DNA from: JBBQVS01 sp038211295
GTDB lineage: Bacteria > Chloroflexota > Ktedonobacteria > Ktedonobacterales > Ktedonobacteraceae
Direction of reading: 5' to 3'
DNA: 21,421 nucleotides
NCBI GenBank assembly: GCA_038211295.1
Contig: JBBQVS010000073.1
Coordinates: 1-21,421, forward strand
In this document: in pieces, positions 15,401 to 21,421 of the stretch
Layout: each line of letters starts with the position of its first letter
How positions within the stretch are numbered: position 1 is the stretch's first letter
Program-made: the position numbers and the translations under genes
The notes under the pieces: model-generated
What the model was told of the DNA's origin: nothing
What the model saw: the letters and a program-made list of their open reading frames with translations, nothing else
Database searches by the model: none

Positions 15401-15721
15401 ACCACAATCACGCCCGAACTACGTGACGAGGGCCTCATTCGCGACCTGACACACTATGTACAGGATATGCGAAAGAAAGCAGGTCTCAATATCGAAGACC
15501 ACATCGGCCTGGCCCTGTATACCGAGGATGTCCCGTTGGCGCAAATGCTTGTTGATTATCAGCAGGAGATCGCGCAGGAGACGCTCGCGGCAAACCTGCT
15601 CGTATCGATCAGCCAACGTGACCGCCCCTCGTTTGAAGAGATGTACCGCGAAAAAATCTCGCCAACCTCGGTCAAAAAGCTGGAAAGCTACACCATCGAA
15701 GTTGTGCTTGGAAAAATGTAA
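12425..15721 (+). CDS. ileS: Isoleucyl-tRNA synthetase, IleS2-type with altered signature motifs
   Basis: This enzyme charges tRNA-Ile with isoleucine. The 1098 residues comprise the Rossmann domain (from ~50), the CP1 editing domain (WTTTPWTLSANVAAEVNP, GTGIVHIAPGCGREDF), Cys pairs in MPWCPRCATG, YPTCWRCKTE, CQACG and CSKCG, the second half of the catalytic domain (GNPWLDAGIVPFSTLHY), a helical anticodon-binding domain from ~680 (SELDRWILSEL) and a C-terminal extension to the end. The HxGH signature reads GVHH (64-67) and the KMSKS loop reads PMHKS with GN after (610-617). The GTG start is fixed by GAGGAGG 5 bases before it. It is second in the T-box unit. Assignment to Ile rests on overall similarity plus the AUC specifier. 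Confidence 0.92.
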   Translation: MSVKSTVFQPVMAADRVNYPALEQNIQSWWDKHKVLELYLHRNEQRDKRYSFMDGPITANNPMGVHHGWGRTYKDLYQRFKTMQGYRQRYQNGFDCQGLWVEVEVEKELGLKSKRDIEDFGIAAFVERCKSRVFTFARRQIEQSIRLGYWMNWGNDYYTLSDENNYTIWSFLKKCNERGLIYKGRDVMPWCPRCATGLSNMEIESEGYHEITHLSLYVRFPLIDRPNESLLIWTTTPWTLSANVAAEVNPDFAYVKVEQDGAFYYLAQQLLPVLKQLKGRDKGDYHVVETLKGSDMVGWTYTGPFDELPAAQGIVHRVVSGKDVTATEGTGIVHIAPGCGREDFQLSKEFNLPAIAPVDEVGVYVNGFDWLTGKRASEVGPLVAENLTQKGLLYRPQNYKHRYPTCWRCKTELIFRLVDEWFISMDTLRYEIMDVVKQIQWIPEFGFDREMDWLRNMDDWMISKKRYWGLALPIYDCQACGTYEILGSKEELQARAVSGWEAFEGHTPHRPWVDEVKVRCSKCGEVVSRIKDVGNPWLDAGIVPFSTLHYRTDTAYWKEWFPANFVTESFPGQFRNWFYSMLVMSTVLENTAPFKTLFGFATLMGDDGTPMHKSKGNLVVFDDAAERVGSDTMRWLYTNHVPEQNLSFPLIPSSEEMEKSAQTGLPVRLSERWMLVRKTLDKIWNVYWFFTTYANIDQFNPTQHNVPVEQRSELDRWILSELQLTVREVTQGLERYDTVKPAEAMQSFLDDLSNWYLRRSRERIWSKGLEADKKAAYLTLYECLTTLITLLAPFMPFMTEELYQNLVRNVDENAPLSVHLRDWPLVQEALIDEKLTRETHLVMRVVGLGRAAREKAQIKVRQPLNALYVRVPSTDEEEALTRLSTQVLEELNIKNLELMSNESDMLAYTLRPQVKVLGPKYGPLVQKILGVLKGLDAHSTQLAAKQLEQSGSFFLAVEGQELELTKDEVLASSTARPGFVTAEERGYIVALETTITPELRDEGLIRDLTHYVQDMRKKAGLNIEDHIGLALYTEDVPLAQMLVDYQQEIAQETLAANLLVSISQRDRPSFEEMYREKISPTSVKKLESYTIEVVLGKM

Positions 15722-15726
15722 CACGA

Positions 15727-15760
15727 GAGGTGTCGCGGGCAATGGTGCTCACGATACCTC
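15727..15760. terminator. Hairpin between convergent ileS and glycosyltransferase genes
   Basis: A 9-bp stem with one G-T pair (15727-15735 with 15752-15760) and a 16-base loop fills the 39-bp gap between two stop codons. No T-tract follows on either side, so this is a weak call for a bidirectional terminator. Confidence 0.35.
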
Positions 15761-16828
15761 TTACCGCGCCTGAAACAACGTTATTGCCGCCTCGGTTACG
15801 TCCTTTGTAGCAATGCCAGCAAGAGCGGCACCGTCATGCTCGCACGAGTCGCGGTTGTCTATGCCACAAACAGGACACGTTGTTTGCCACGCAATCAGCC
15901 CCCGATGACGAAGGCGCGTGAATGGCCCCGCGTTGATGAAATTGAAGCAACCGTAGAGGCCCACCGTCGCGGCACCGACTGCCGCAGCGAGATGCAACGG
16001 CCCCGTATCGTTGGACACGACGACAGCGCAGCGGCTCAGCAGACCCGCGAACCCACTTAGCGAGAGCCGGTTGCAGTAGTTCAACGCCTCCGCTTGCATC
16101 GCGCTCACCACGCCCTCAACCAACGGCTCTTCTCCCTGAACGCCCGTCACGATAACCTGCGCCCCAGCCTCCGCCAACGCGTCCCCAACTGCCGCGAACC
16201 GCTCGCTGGGCCAGCACCGTTTACGCTCGCTCGCGCCAGGATGCAACACCACAAGCGGCTTCTCTAGTCCCGCCAGCGCGTTCTCCGCCTCAACTCTATC
16301 GCGCTCGATAATCGCAAGGCGCGGCTCTATACTACCGCTTGTCGCGCCCACCAGCGAGACGACTTCTTTGTAACGTAACACCTCATGCTGAAAATAAATA
16401 TAGGGCATCCAGCGGTCAAGCACGATTGCGTCGGGCGTTTTTAGGCCAACCGTGGTCTTCGCCCCAAGACGTGCGAGAAATGGATTGGAATATCTTCCCC
16501 CACCGTGAACTTGCAGGGCAAGGTCAAACCGCTCTCTCATCATCGTTGTGAAGAAACGGTCATGTTCGTTCGCGTCCCCAACATACTCCGGTAGCTCACT
16601 GACGCCACCATACGCCGGCACAACCACCACACGGTCAATTGGCCCCGGCCTCTCCTGCAAAAAGTCGAAGTGCCATTGTTTGCCAAGCAAAACAATCTCC
16701 GCGTTGGGATATGTGGCCCGCAATGCTTCCATCGCGGGCAAGATAAAAATAAAATCGCCAAGCGCGTTGGCACGCAGCACCGCTATTTTTCGTACATCAG
16801 GCACACGTTCTGACAAAGCTTGAACCAT
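15761..16828 (-). CDS. Glycosyltransferase family 9 (heptosyltransferase-like)
   Basis: A GT-B fold sugar transferase of 355 residues, typical for the ADP-heptose:LPS heptosyltransferase family. The N-terminal acceptor side has IAVLRANALGDFIFILPAME (15-34) and a VHGGG turn near 108. The C-terminal nucleotide-sugar half has VVLHPGASERKRCWP (~195-209), VIVTG and SNDTGPLHLAAAVGAATVGLYG (~273-294). A late CPVCGIDNRDSCEH cluster may bind a metal. The ATG at 16828 follows a GGAGA site. The organism probably lacks LPS, so the acceptor may be a cell-wall or surface glycan. The gene is alone, convergent with ileS and divergent from the gene at 16965. Confidence 0.92.
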   Translation of the reverse strand: MVQALSERVPDVRKIAVLRANALGDFIFILPAMEALRATYPNAEIVLLGKQWHFDFLQERPGPIDRVVVVPAYGGVSELPEYVGDANEHDRFFTTMMRERFDLALQVHGGGRYSNPFLARLGAKTTVGLKTPDAIVLDRWMPYIYFQHEVLRYKEVVSLVGATSGSIEPRLAIIERDRVEAENALAGLEKPLVVLHPGASERKRCWPSERFAAVGDALAEAGAQVIVTGVQGEEPLVEGVVSAMQAEALNYCNRLSLSGFAGLLSRCAVVVSNDTGPLHLAAAVGAATVGLYGCFNFINAGPFTRLRHRGLIAWQTTCPVCGIDNRDSCEHDGAALAGIATKDVTEAAITLFQAR

Positions 16829-16929
16829 ACTTCTCCGTTTTCCTCTTTTATACTAACAACTACTTCCCTCTTTAGCACGTTCTGGCAAACATAGCCGTTT
16901 CTGGAATGCGGTCTTTCTCTAGGCAGCAG

Positions 16930-16938
16930 TGCTACAAT
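16930..16938 (+). promoter_or_regulatory. Extended -10 box of the DUF2071 gene
   Basis: TGCTACAAT is an extended -10 element 26 bases before the ATG at 16965. No clear -35 is seen, which an extended -10 can tolerate. A short AT-rich stretch follows. Confidence 0.45.
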
Positions 16939-16964
16939 ACAAAATAAAACATTTTGAGGAACCA

Positions 16965-17714
16965 ATGAGTACAGCAGAGATTTTACAGGCTCTTAGCCAT
17001 AGAGAATATCCCATCGAGAAAGGCCCCTGGGTCATGAGTCAGACATGGCTCGAACTGCTTTTTGCCCACTGGCCTATCAAGCCTGATGCCTTACGCTCTC
17101 TTATTCCAACGGCACTTGAGATAGATACATTTGATGGCGAAGCCTGGGTCGGCGTCGTCCCCTTTCGGATGCGAAATATTCACCCACGCGGCCTTCCCTC
17201 AGTGCAAGGACTCTCACACTTTCCAGAGCTGAACGTGCGTACCTACGTTACAACCAGAGGACGTCCCGGTGTCTATTTTTTTAGCCTGGATGCCAGCAAT
17301 CCTATCGCCGTCGCCATCGCACGTTCAGTCTTCCACCTACCCTACTTCAACGCGACCATGCGCTGCGAGAGAAGAGGCGCACACGTTCACTATAGTAGCC
17401 ATCGCACGCATCGTAACGCGCCGCACGCCGACTATATCGCCCGTTATCGCCCAATCGCACCCATCACATATTCGCCACAAAAGACCATCGCCCACTGGCT
17501 CACGGAACGTTATAGCCTCTACACAACATTTCATGAGCAGCTGTATCGCGGCGAAATTCACCACGCGCAATGGCCTCTACAGGCGGCGGAACTTGAGACA
17601 GAGCAAGACACGATGGCTCGTTCTCATGAGATACAACTGCCCGATACCGCCCCACTCTTGCATTACTCGGAGCAGCAAGAAGTCTTGATCTGGCCTCTTC
17701 AGCGCGTTTTGTAG
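16965..17714 (+). CDS. DUF2071 / YqjF-family protein
   Basis: A 249-residue soluble protein with the family's successive blocks: GPWVMSQTWLELLFAHWPI (18-36), LRSLIPTALEIDTFDGEAWVG (44-64), VPFRMRNIHPRGLPSV, HFPELNVRTYV and GVYFFSLDASNPIAVAIAR (94-118), then LPYFNATM. The family is widespread, its fold is like that of acetoacetate decarboxylase, and its biochemical role is unknown. The ATG at 16965 is preceded by GAGGA 4 bases upstream; the extension to 16929 covers the promoter. The 72-base gap to the following acetyltransferase gene on the same strand holds a CTATCA-CA-TGATAG hairpin, so joint transcription is possible but not certain. Confidence 0.88.
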   Translation: MSTAEILQALSHREYPIEKGPWVMSQTWLELLFAHWPIKPDALRSLIPTALEIDTFDGEAWVGVVPFRMRNIHPRGLPSVQGLSHFPELNVRTYVTTRGRPGVYFFSLDASNPIAVAIARSVFHLPYFNATMRCERRGAHVHYSSHRTHRNAPHADYIARYRPIAPITYSPQKTIAHWLTERYSLYTTFHEQLYRGEIHHAQWPLQAAELETEQDTMARSHEIQLPDTAPLLHYSEQQEVLIWPLQRVL

Positions 17715-17786
17715 CACCTTTTTTACGGCTATCACATGATAGTGCGATACTGAGAGCAAGCAAAAGAAAAGAGTACAAGAACAGGT

Positions 17787-18329
17787 ATGTTACTGACGAC
17801 GAATCGGCTTCTCCTGCGCGAATTTGAAGAGAGCGACTGGCAAGCAGTGCTGCACTACCAACGTGACCCCCTCTACCTGCGCTATAATCCCTGGGACTAT
17901 CGCATGCCCGAAGAGGTGCAAGGCTTTGTAAATCGGTTCATTCTCTGGAGCCACGAACAACCGCGCCGCCGTTTTCAGTTCGCGATCACACTACGCACAA
18001 CAGACCAACTGATTGGCAATGCCGGTATTCGGATGAAATTCGCCAACGCCTGGGACGCTGATCTTGGCTACGAACTCGATAGCCGCCATTGGGGACAAGG
18101 CTATGCGACAGAGGCCGCCACAGCCTTACTCACACTTGGTTTCAAAGACCTGCACCTCCACCGTATCTGGGCAACTTGCATCTCTGAAAATACCGCGTCA
18201 GCACATGTACTACAAAAAATCGGGATGCGTTTAGAGGGACACCAACGTCAGAACGAGTGGATGAAGAACCGTTGGTGGGATACTCTACAATTCGCCATTC
18301 TCGACCACGAGTGGCACACGCAGCGATGA
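17787..18329 (+). CDS. GNAT-family N-acetyltransferase (RimJ/RimL type)
   Basis: A 180-residue acetyl-CoA-dependent acetyltransferase. The N terminus (LLTTNRLLLREFEESDW) is the standard opening of the RimJ/RimL subgroup. The acetyl-CoA loop is R100-HWGQGYATEA, followed by the helix TALLTLGF, LHLHRIWATCISENTASAHV (~133-152) and KIGMRLEGHQRQNEW. The substrate is unknown: ribosomal protein N termini, an antibiotic or a small metabolite are all possible for this family. The ribosome site is poor, so the start is the least certain part; no better upstream start is seen. It converges on a broken HAD gene. Confidence 0.9.
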   Translation: MLLTTNRLLLREFEESDWQAVLHYQRDPLYLRYNPWDYRMPEEVQGFVNRFILWSHEQPRRRFQFAITLRTTDQLIGNAGIRMKFANAWDADLGYELDSRHWGQGYATEAATALLTLGFKDLHLHRIWATCISENTASAHVLQKIGMRLEGHQRQNEWMKNRWWDTLQFAILDHEWHTQR

Positions 18330-18348
18330 GGCACAACATCTAGAGTTG

Positions 18349-18679
18349 TTACGCCCACGCTTCTAGCAGTGGTAACAATTCCGCCAGCGTACTGATTGTG
18401 GCACTGGGCGTAATCGTCTCTGCACTGGGCCAGGGATAATCGGCTTTGCGCCACACGCCCCGCATCCCGACATTTAGCGCACCCTCAACATCATCAATCT
18501 TGCGATCACCCACCCACCATCACACATTCGCTCGGCTCTACCCCCAGGCGGGCCGCGATATGCAAAAATACGGACGGGTGCGGCTTCGAGTGCGACAGCT
18601 CTGACGTATAGGCAATCTCGTCGAGGAGCGGGGGCAGCCCATGCGCCGCAAGCTCGGCATTGTGCCAAGAGGCCGCCCA
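18349..18679 (-). pseudogene. HAD-family hydrolase remnant (5'-truncated, frameshifted)
   Basis: The minus strand encodes the C-terminal half of a HAD-like phosphatase in two frames. The first frame gives WHNAELAAHGLPPLLDEIAY, TSELSHSKPHPSVF, LGVEPSECVMVGG and then stops at 18506-18508. The second frame continues DRKIDDVEGALNVGMRGVWR to a stop at 18349, completing the expected VMVGDRxxDDVxGA motif. The break is exactly three tandem CACC units (18507-18518) where two would restore the frame. An in-frame stop at 18680-18682 cuts off the N-terminal part, and no catalytic DxDxT start is present. It lies between convergent GNAT and hisI genes and is probably decaying; a sequencing error could explain the 4-base insertion but not the missing N terminus. 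Confidence 0.8.
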
Positions 18680-18720
18680 CTAGGTGTTCATCCTTTTCTT
18701 ACACTACTTCTTATTTGAAG

Positions 18721-19683
18721 CTATTTCACAAGTCCCTTGCGCCGCATCTGGTCAAGGTCAAACTCCACTGGCATAATTGGGCTTATCTTCGCGTTTCCAC
18801 AGGCCCATCCGACCAGAGAAAATCCCAGTTGCAACCCTTTAGCAATCGCGGACGCCTCACTTTTCGCGGTATGGGCCAGGCACTCCTGCCACTGCTCAAG
18901 CATTCTTGCCTCGCTATAGTGTTCTTTATACCCCTGCAACAGTGCCTCGTGTGGCACAAAGTCGTTATAGTTTAAGCGCAGAGTCGCGGCGATTAAGAAC
19001 AGCCAGTAGCCCACCTGACTCCCCTCAAGAATGGTATCGGGTTCGCGTCCAGCATGAACATGTTCGCCGTTTTGCACATCAACCAGTTCCTGTAACTCGT
19101 CGGCAAGGCGCGACACAAGATAACTCTGACTATGCTCCTGCAAGAGGCGTGACGTGTTCGACTGCTCGCTCATATCGTTGTCGCGCAAATAGAGATAGAC
19201 CCCATACAGTTGACGCATTTTGATACGTAACTCTTCAGGTACATCTATATGCACACTGTCTTCTGCTATATGAAATTCATTCTCCTGACCTGTGGAGTTG
19301 ATGAACGCCTCACTTTTCGCGTATACCTGCTGCGGGTCAAATACGCGTTTCTCCACCGTTTCGTAGGTTCCATCTGCCAGCACACGACGATAATAACAAC
19401 TACGGTAGCCATCGTGACACGCCGCCTCACCCTGTTGCACAACGCGCAGGAGCAGACTGTTTTCCTCGCAATTGATAAAAACAGACTGCACTCTCTGGAC
19501 GTTCCCCGACTGCTCACCCTTACGCCAGATAGCATTACGCGAACGACTAAAGAAATGCGTGTACCCCGTCGCCTGCGTCTTCTGCCACGCTTCCTCGTTC
19601 ATAAAGGCCACCATCAGCACATCCCCCGTCGCGTCGTCCACAATCACCGATGGCACAAGGCCCTGCCGATCAAAGTTTAGCAT
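18721..19683 (-). CDS. hisI: Phosphoribosyl-AMP cyclohydrolase (HisI) with an unusual C-terminal extension
   Basis: HisI opens the purine ring of phosphoribosyl-AMP, the third step of histidine synthesis. Residues ~1-105 are the PRA-CH domain: VIVDDATGDVLMVAFMN, HFFSRSRNAIWRKGEQSGN and the zinc cysteines 72, 89 and 96 (GEAACHDGYRSCYY). The usual DCDxD magnesium segment reads NCEEN (71-75). Residues ~125-320 are an extra helical region; LADELQELVDVQNG and ILEGSQVGYWLFLIAATL recall the EExxE...ExxD helices of HisE/MazG pyrophosphohydrolases, but the final Asp is Gln, and normal HisE is only ~90-100 residues. The ATG at 19683 has AGGAGAGGAG 8 bases upstream. It is last in hisH-hisA-hisF-hisI, 62 bases after hisF. 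Confidence 0.88.
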   Translation of the reverse strand: MLNFDRQGLVPSVIVDDATGDVLMVAFMNEEAWQKTQATGYTHFFSRSRNAIWRKGEQSGNVQRVQSVFINCEENSLLLRVVQQGEAACHDGYRSCYYRRVLADGTYETVEKRVFDPQQVYAKSEAFINSTGQENEFHIAEDSVHIDVPEELRIKMRQLYGVYLYLRDNDMSEQSNTSRLLQEHSQSYLVSRLADELQELVDVQNGEHVHAGREPDTILEGSQVGYWLFLIAATLRLNYNDFVPHEALLQGYKEHYSEARMLEQWQECLAHTAKSEASAIAKGLQLGFSLVGWACGNAKISPIMPVEFDLDQMRRKGLVK

Positions 19684-19745
19684 TTTTCGCTCTCCTCTCC
19701 TGACTTCGTAGAACACACTGACGTTACCAAGACGCTATAGACACA

Positions 19746-20513
19746 TCAACACGGACGCACCAGTACGTCCTGCTCTTGCAAATACTGCTTGACTTCGCAG
19801 ATACGAAACTCGCCAAAGTGAAAAATGGAGGCCGCGAGTGCCGCGTCCGCTTTACCTGTGGTCAGCCCCTCGTAGAAGTGTTCACATGTCCCAACGCCGC
19901 CCGACGCGATCACTGGCACCGAAACGGCGTCGGCAATCCGCGCATTCAGGGTAAGCTCATACCCCTGTTTTGTGCCATCGCGATCCATGCTGGTCAAAAG
20001 AATTTCGCCCGCCCCCAGCGCAACGCCCTGTTGCGCCCAGGCAAGCACGTCTTTACCAGTGGGAGTACGTCCCCCATGAATATACACCTCATAACCACAT
20101 GGCATTGCGGTATTCGCACGCGCATCAATCGCCAGCACAATGCATTGCGCCCCGAACTGTTCCGCCCCCGCACGCAACAATTCGGGATGTTGCACTGCCG
20201 CCGTGTTGAGAGAGGTCTTGTCAGCACCCGCACTTAACGTTGCGCGAATATCCTGCAACGTGCGAATACCGCCGCCAACGGTTACGGGAATAAACACCTG
20301 CTCTGCGGTACGGCGTACAACGTCCAGCATAGTTGCGCGGTTCTCATACGAGGCGGTAATGTCTAGAAAAACCACCTCGTCGGCTCCTTCCGCGTTATAA
20401 AACTTGGCAAGTTCTACCGGATCGCCAGCGTCACGGAGATTGACAAAATTTACGCCCTTGACAACTCGACCTTGCGCCACGTCCAGGCATGGAATAATTC
20501 TTTTTGTCAGCAC
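19746..20513 (-). CDS. hisF: Imidazole glycerol phosphate synthase subunit HisF
   Basis: HisF is the cyclase subunit of IGP synthase: with ammonia made by HisH it converts PRFAR to IGP and AICAR. The 255-residue (beta/alpha)8 barrel has the catalytic Asp11 in IIPCLDVAQGRVVKG and Asp130 in VLAIDAR, the phosphate loops VTVGGGIRT and VIASGGVGTCEHF, and the GGRTPTGKD and TSMDRDGTKQGYE segments. The start is GTG at 20513, with GAGAGG 8 bases upstream inside the end of hisA; only 5 bases separate the two genes, so they are cotranscribed and probably translationally coupled. Confidence 0.96.
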   Translation of the reverse strand: MLTKRIIPCLDVAQGRVVKGVNFVNLRDAGDPVELAKFYNAEGADEVVFLDITASYENRATMLDVVRRTAEQVFIPVTVGGGIRTLQDIRATLSAGADKTSLNTAAVQHPELLRAGAEQFGAQCIVLAIDARANTAMPCGYEVYIHGGRTPTGKDVLAWAQQGVALGAGEILLTSMDRDGTKQGYELTLNARIADAVSVPVIASGGVGTCEHFYEGLTTGKADAALAASIFHFGEFRICEVKQYLQEQDVLVRPC

Positions 20514-20518
20514 TCCCG

Positions 20519-21250
20519 TTACCTCTCCAGCTCGTGTATTGCGGCCCCCAGGTCGATATCACCCGTATAGATCGCCTTGCCAACAATAGCCCCTTCAACC
20601 CCCATTGCCGCGAGTACATGCAGGTCTGCGAGCGAGCTTACACCGCCGGAGGCAATCAGCGAATATATAGCTGTAGAACGTACAATCGCGGATTGCATGT
20701 ATCCTAACGCCTCGATGTTTGGCCCCGTGAGCGCACCGTCCCGTGCGATATCCGTGTAGATGAAACGACGCACGCCAATCGCACTAAGCTCGGTTGCCAG
20801 GTCTGTCGCCAGCACGTCCGACGTTTCACGCCACCCGGCAATGGCGATCCTGCCGTCGCGAGCATCCAATCCCACCGCGATATGGTCTCCATAGCGATCA
20901 AGCGCGGCTTGCAACAGCACACGATTTGTAATCGCGATGGTTCCAAGAATCGCTCGATCTATTCCCACATCAAAAATCTGCTCGATATGTTCCATTGAGC
21001 GCAAGCCTCCGCCAACCTCGATATGCATATGCGTCGCGGCTCTCATACGTCTCAGCAGGTCGATATTCACAGGATACCCTTGCGCGGCCCCATCGAGATC
21101 GACAACATGAAGCCACTTCGCGCCGGCTTTATGCCAGCGTATAGCCACGTTCACAGGATCGTTATCATACACCGTTGTCTGGGCATAGTCCCCCTGGTAG
21201 AGGCGCACACACTGCCCGTCTTTGATATCAATTGCGGGAAGAATAATCAC
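20519..21250 (-). CDS. hisA: ProFAR isomerase HisA
   Basis: HisA isomerises the ProFAR aminoaldose to PRFAR, the substrate of HisF/HisH. The 243-residue barrel begins IILPAIDIKDGQCVRLYQGD (catalytic Asp8), and has LHVVDLDGA, IEVGGGLRS, the second catalytic Asp in IYTDIARDGALTGPN, and IASGGVSS and GAIVGKAIYTG phosphate loops. The frame extends to 21331, but the family always starts at this point: GTG at 21248-21250 overlaps the hisH stop by four bases (GTGA), a standard coupled junction. Confidence 0.95.
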   Translation of the reverse strand: MIILPAIDIKDGQCVRLYQGDYAQTTVYDNDPVNVAIRWHKAGAKWLHVVDLDGAAQGYPVNIDLLRRMRAATHMHIEVGGGLRSMEHIEQIFDVGIDRAILGTIAITNRVLLQAALDRYGDHIAVGLDARDGRIAIAGWRETSDVLATDLATELSAIGVRRFIYTDIARDGALTGPNIEALGYMQSAIVRSTAIYSLIASGGVSSLADLHVLAAMGVEGAIVGKAIYTGDIDLGAAIHELER

Positions 21251-21421
21251 GCGTTCACCCACTTTACAAAATTTCTGAGCAGTTGTAGCCCCGGCGTCCC
21301 GCTCTTTTCGGGATGAAATTGCGTTCCCCACACCTGCTCAGTCGCGATAACGCTACAATACGGCGTGCCATACTCGGTGACAGCCGCGACGCCTTGCCGA
21401 TCTTGCGGTTCCACATAATAC
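21247..21421 (-). CDS. hisH: Imidazole glycerol phosphate synthase subunit HisH (partial, 5' end outside window)
   Basis: The last 57 residues of the glutamine amidotransferase subunit that feeds ammonia to HisF. Visible are VAAVTEYGTPYCSVIATEQV and the class I amidotransferase His-Glu pair in WGTQFHPEKSG, with a C terminus LRNFVKWVNA. The nucleophilic Cys lies beyond the right edge. It is the most upstream gene of the operon seen here; hisB, hisC or hisG may precede it outside the window. Confidence 0.93.
   Translation of the reverse strand, partial: YYVEPQDRQGVAAVTEYGTPYCSVIATEQVWGTQFHPEKSGTPGLQLLRNFVKWVNA

Overview
This 21.4 kb window looks like chromosomal DNA of a Chloroflexota bacterium, most likely a Ktedonobacteria-type soil organism. 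This placement is inferred from gene style and has not been searched. The supporting points are a T-box-controlled IleRS of the long IleS2 type with an unusual signature motif, twin-arginine ferritin-like proteins, a membrane-anchored protein with a long Asn/Gly/Ser linker, and many lineage-specific small proteins. Base composition is moderately GC-rich in genes and AT-rich between them. There is no transposase, phage gene, CRISPR array, tRNA or rRNA.

Layout. 1-1418 (minus) is the N-terminal part of a large membrane-anchored protein that runs off the left edge. 1970-3553 (minus) is ATP-type PEP carboxykinase and 4360-5715 (minus) is MurD. The gaps around these two genes hold a family of ~121-126 bp palindromic elements with internal hairpins: three full copies at 1759-1884, 3785-3910 and 7355-7475, and one decayed half copy at 1569-1640. 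Two full copies are flanked by minisatellite-like repeats, and the array right of the second copy fills about 450 bp up to the murD stop codon. 5934-6701 (plus) is an orphan KdpE/OmpR-type response regulator, followed by two tandem pairs of 11-bp direct repeats and a 62-aa gene. 7499-8454 (minus) is an ECF sigma factor with a small downstream partner; its upstream region has a three-fold 11-bp direct repeat. 8842-10900 (minus) holds two paralogous Tat-exported ferritin-like proteins.

11173-15721 (plus) is a complete regulatory unit: a consensus promoter, a T-box leader with an apparent AUC (Ile) specifier and a terminator, an AlaX-type alanyl-tRNA editing protein, and isoleucyl-tRNA synthetase. 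The IleRS has GVHH in place of HxGH and MHKSK at the KMSKS position. 15761-16828 (minus) is a family 9 glycosyltransferase. 16965-18329 (plus) encodes a DUF2071/YqjF protein and a GNAT acetyltransferase. 18349-18679 (minus) is a broken HAD-hydrolase remnant.

18721-21421 (minus) is a histidine biosynthesis operon transcribed hisH-hisA-hisF-hisI, with hisH cut by the right edge. HisH and HisF form the IGP synthase, HisA supplies its substrate, and HisI acts upstream of HisA. HisI is unusual: its usual Asp-x-Asp-x-Asp metal site reads Asn-x-Glu-x-Asn, and it carries a ~195-residue C-terminal extension that resembles a degenerate HisE/MazG-type helical domain.

The best candidates for something undescribed are the palindrome/minisatellite composite repeats, the altered HisI fusion, and the 11-bp direct-repeat operators beside the response regulator and the sigma factor.
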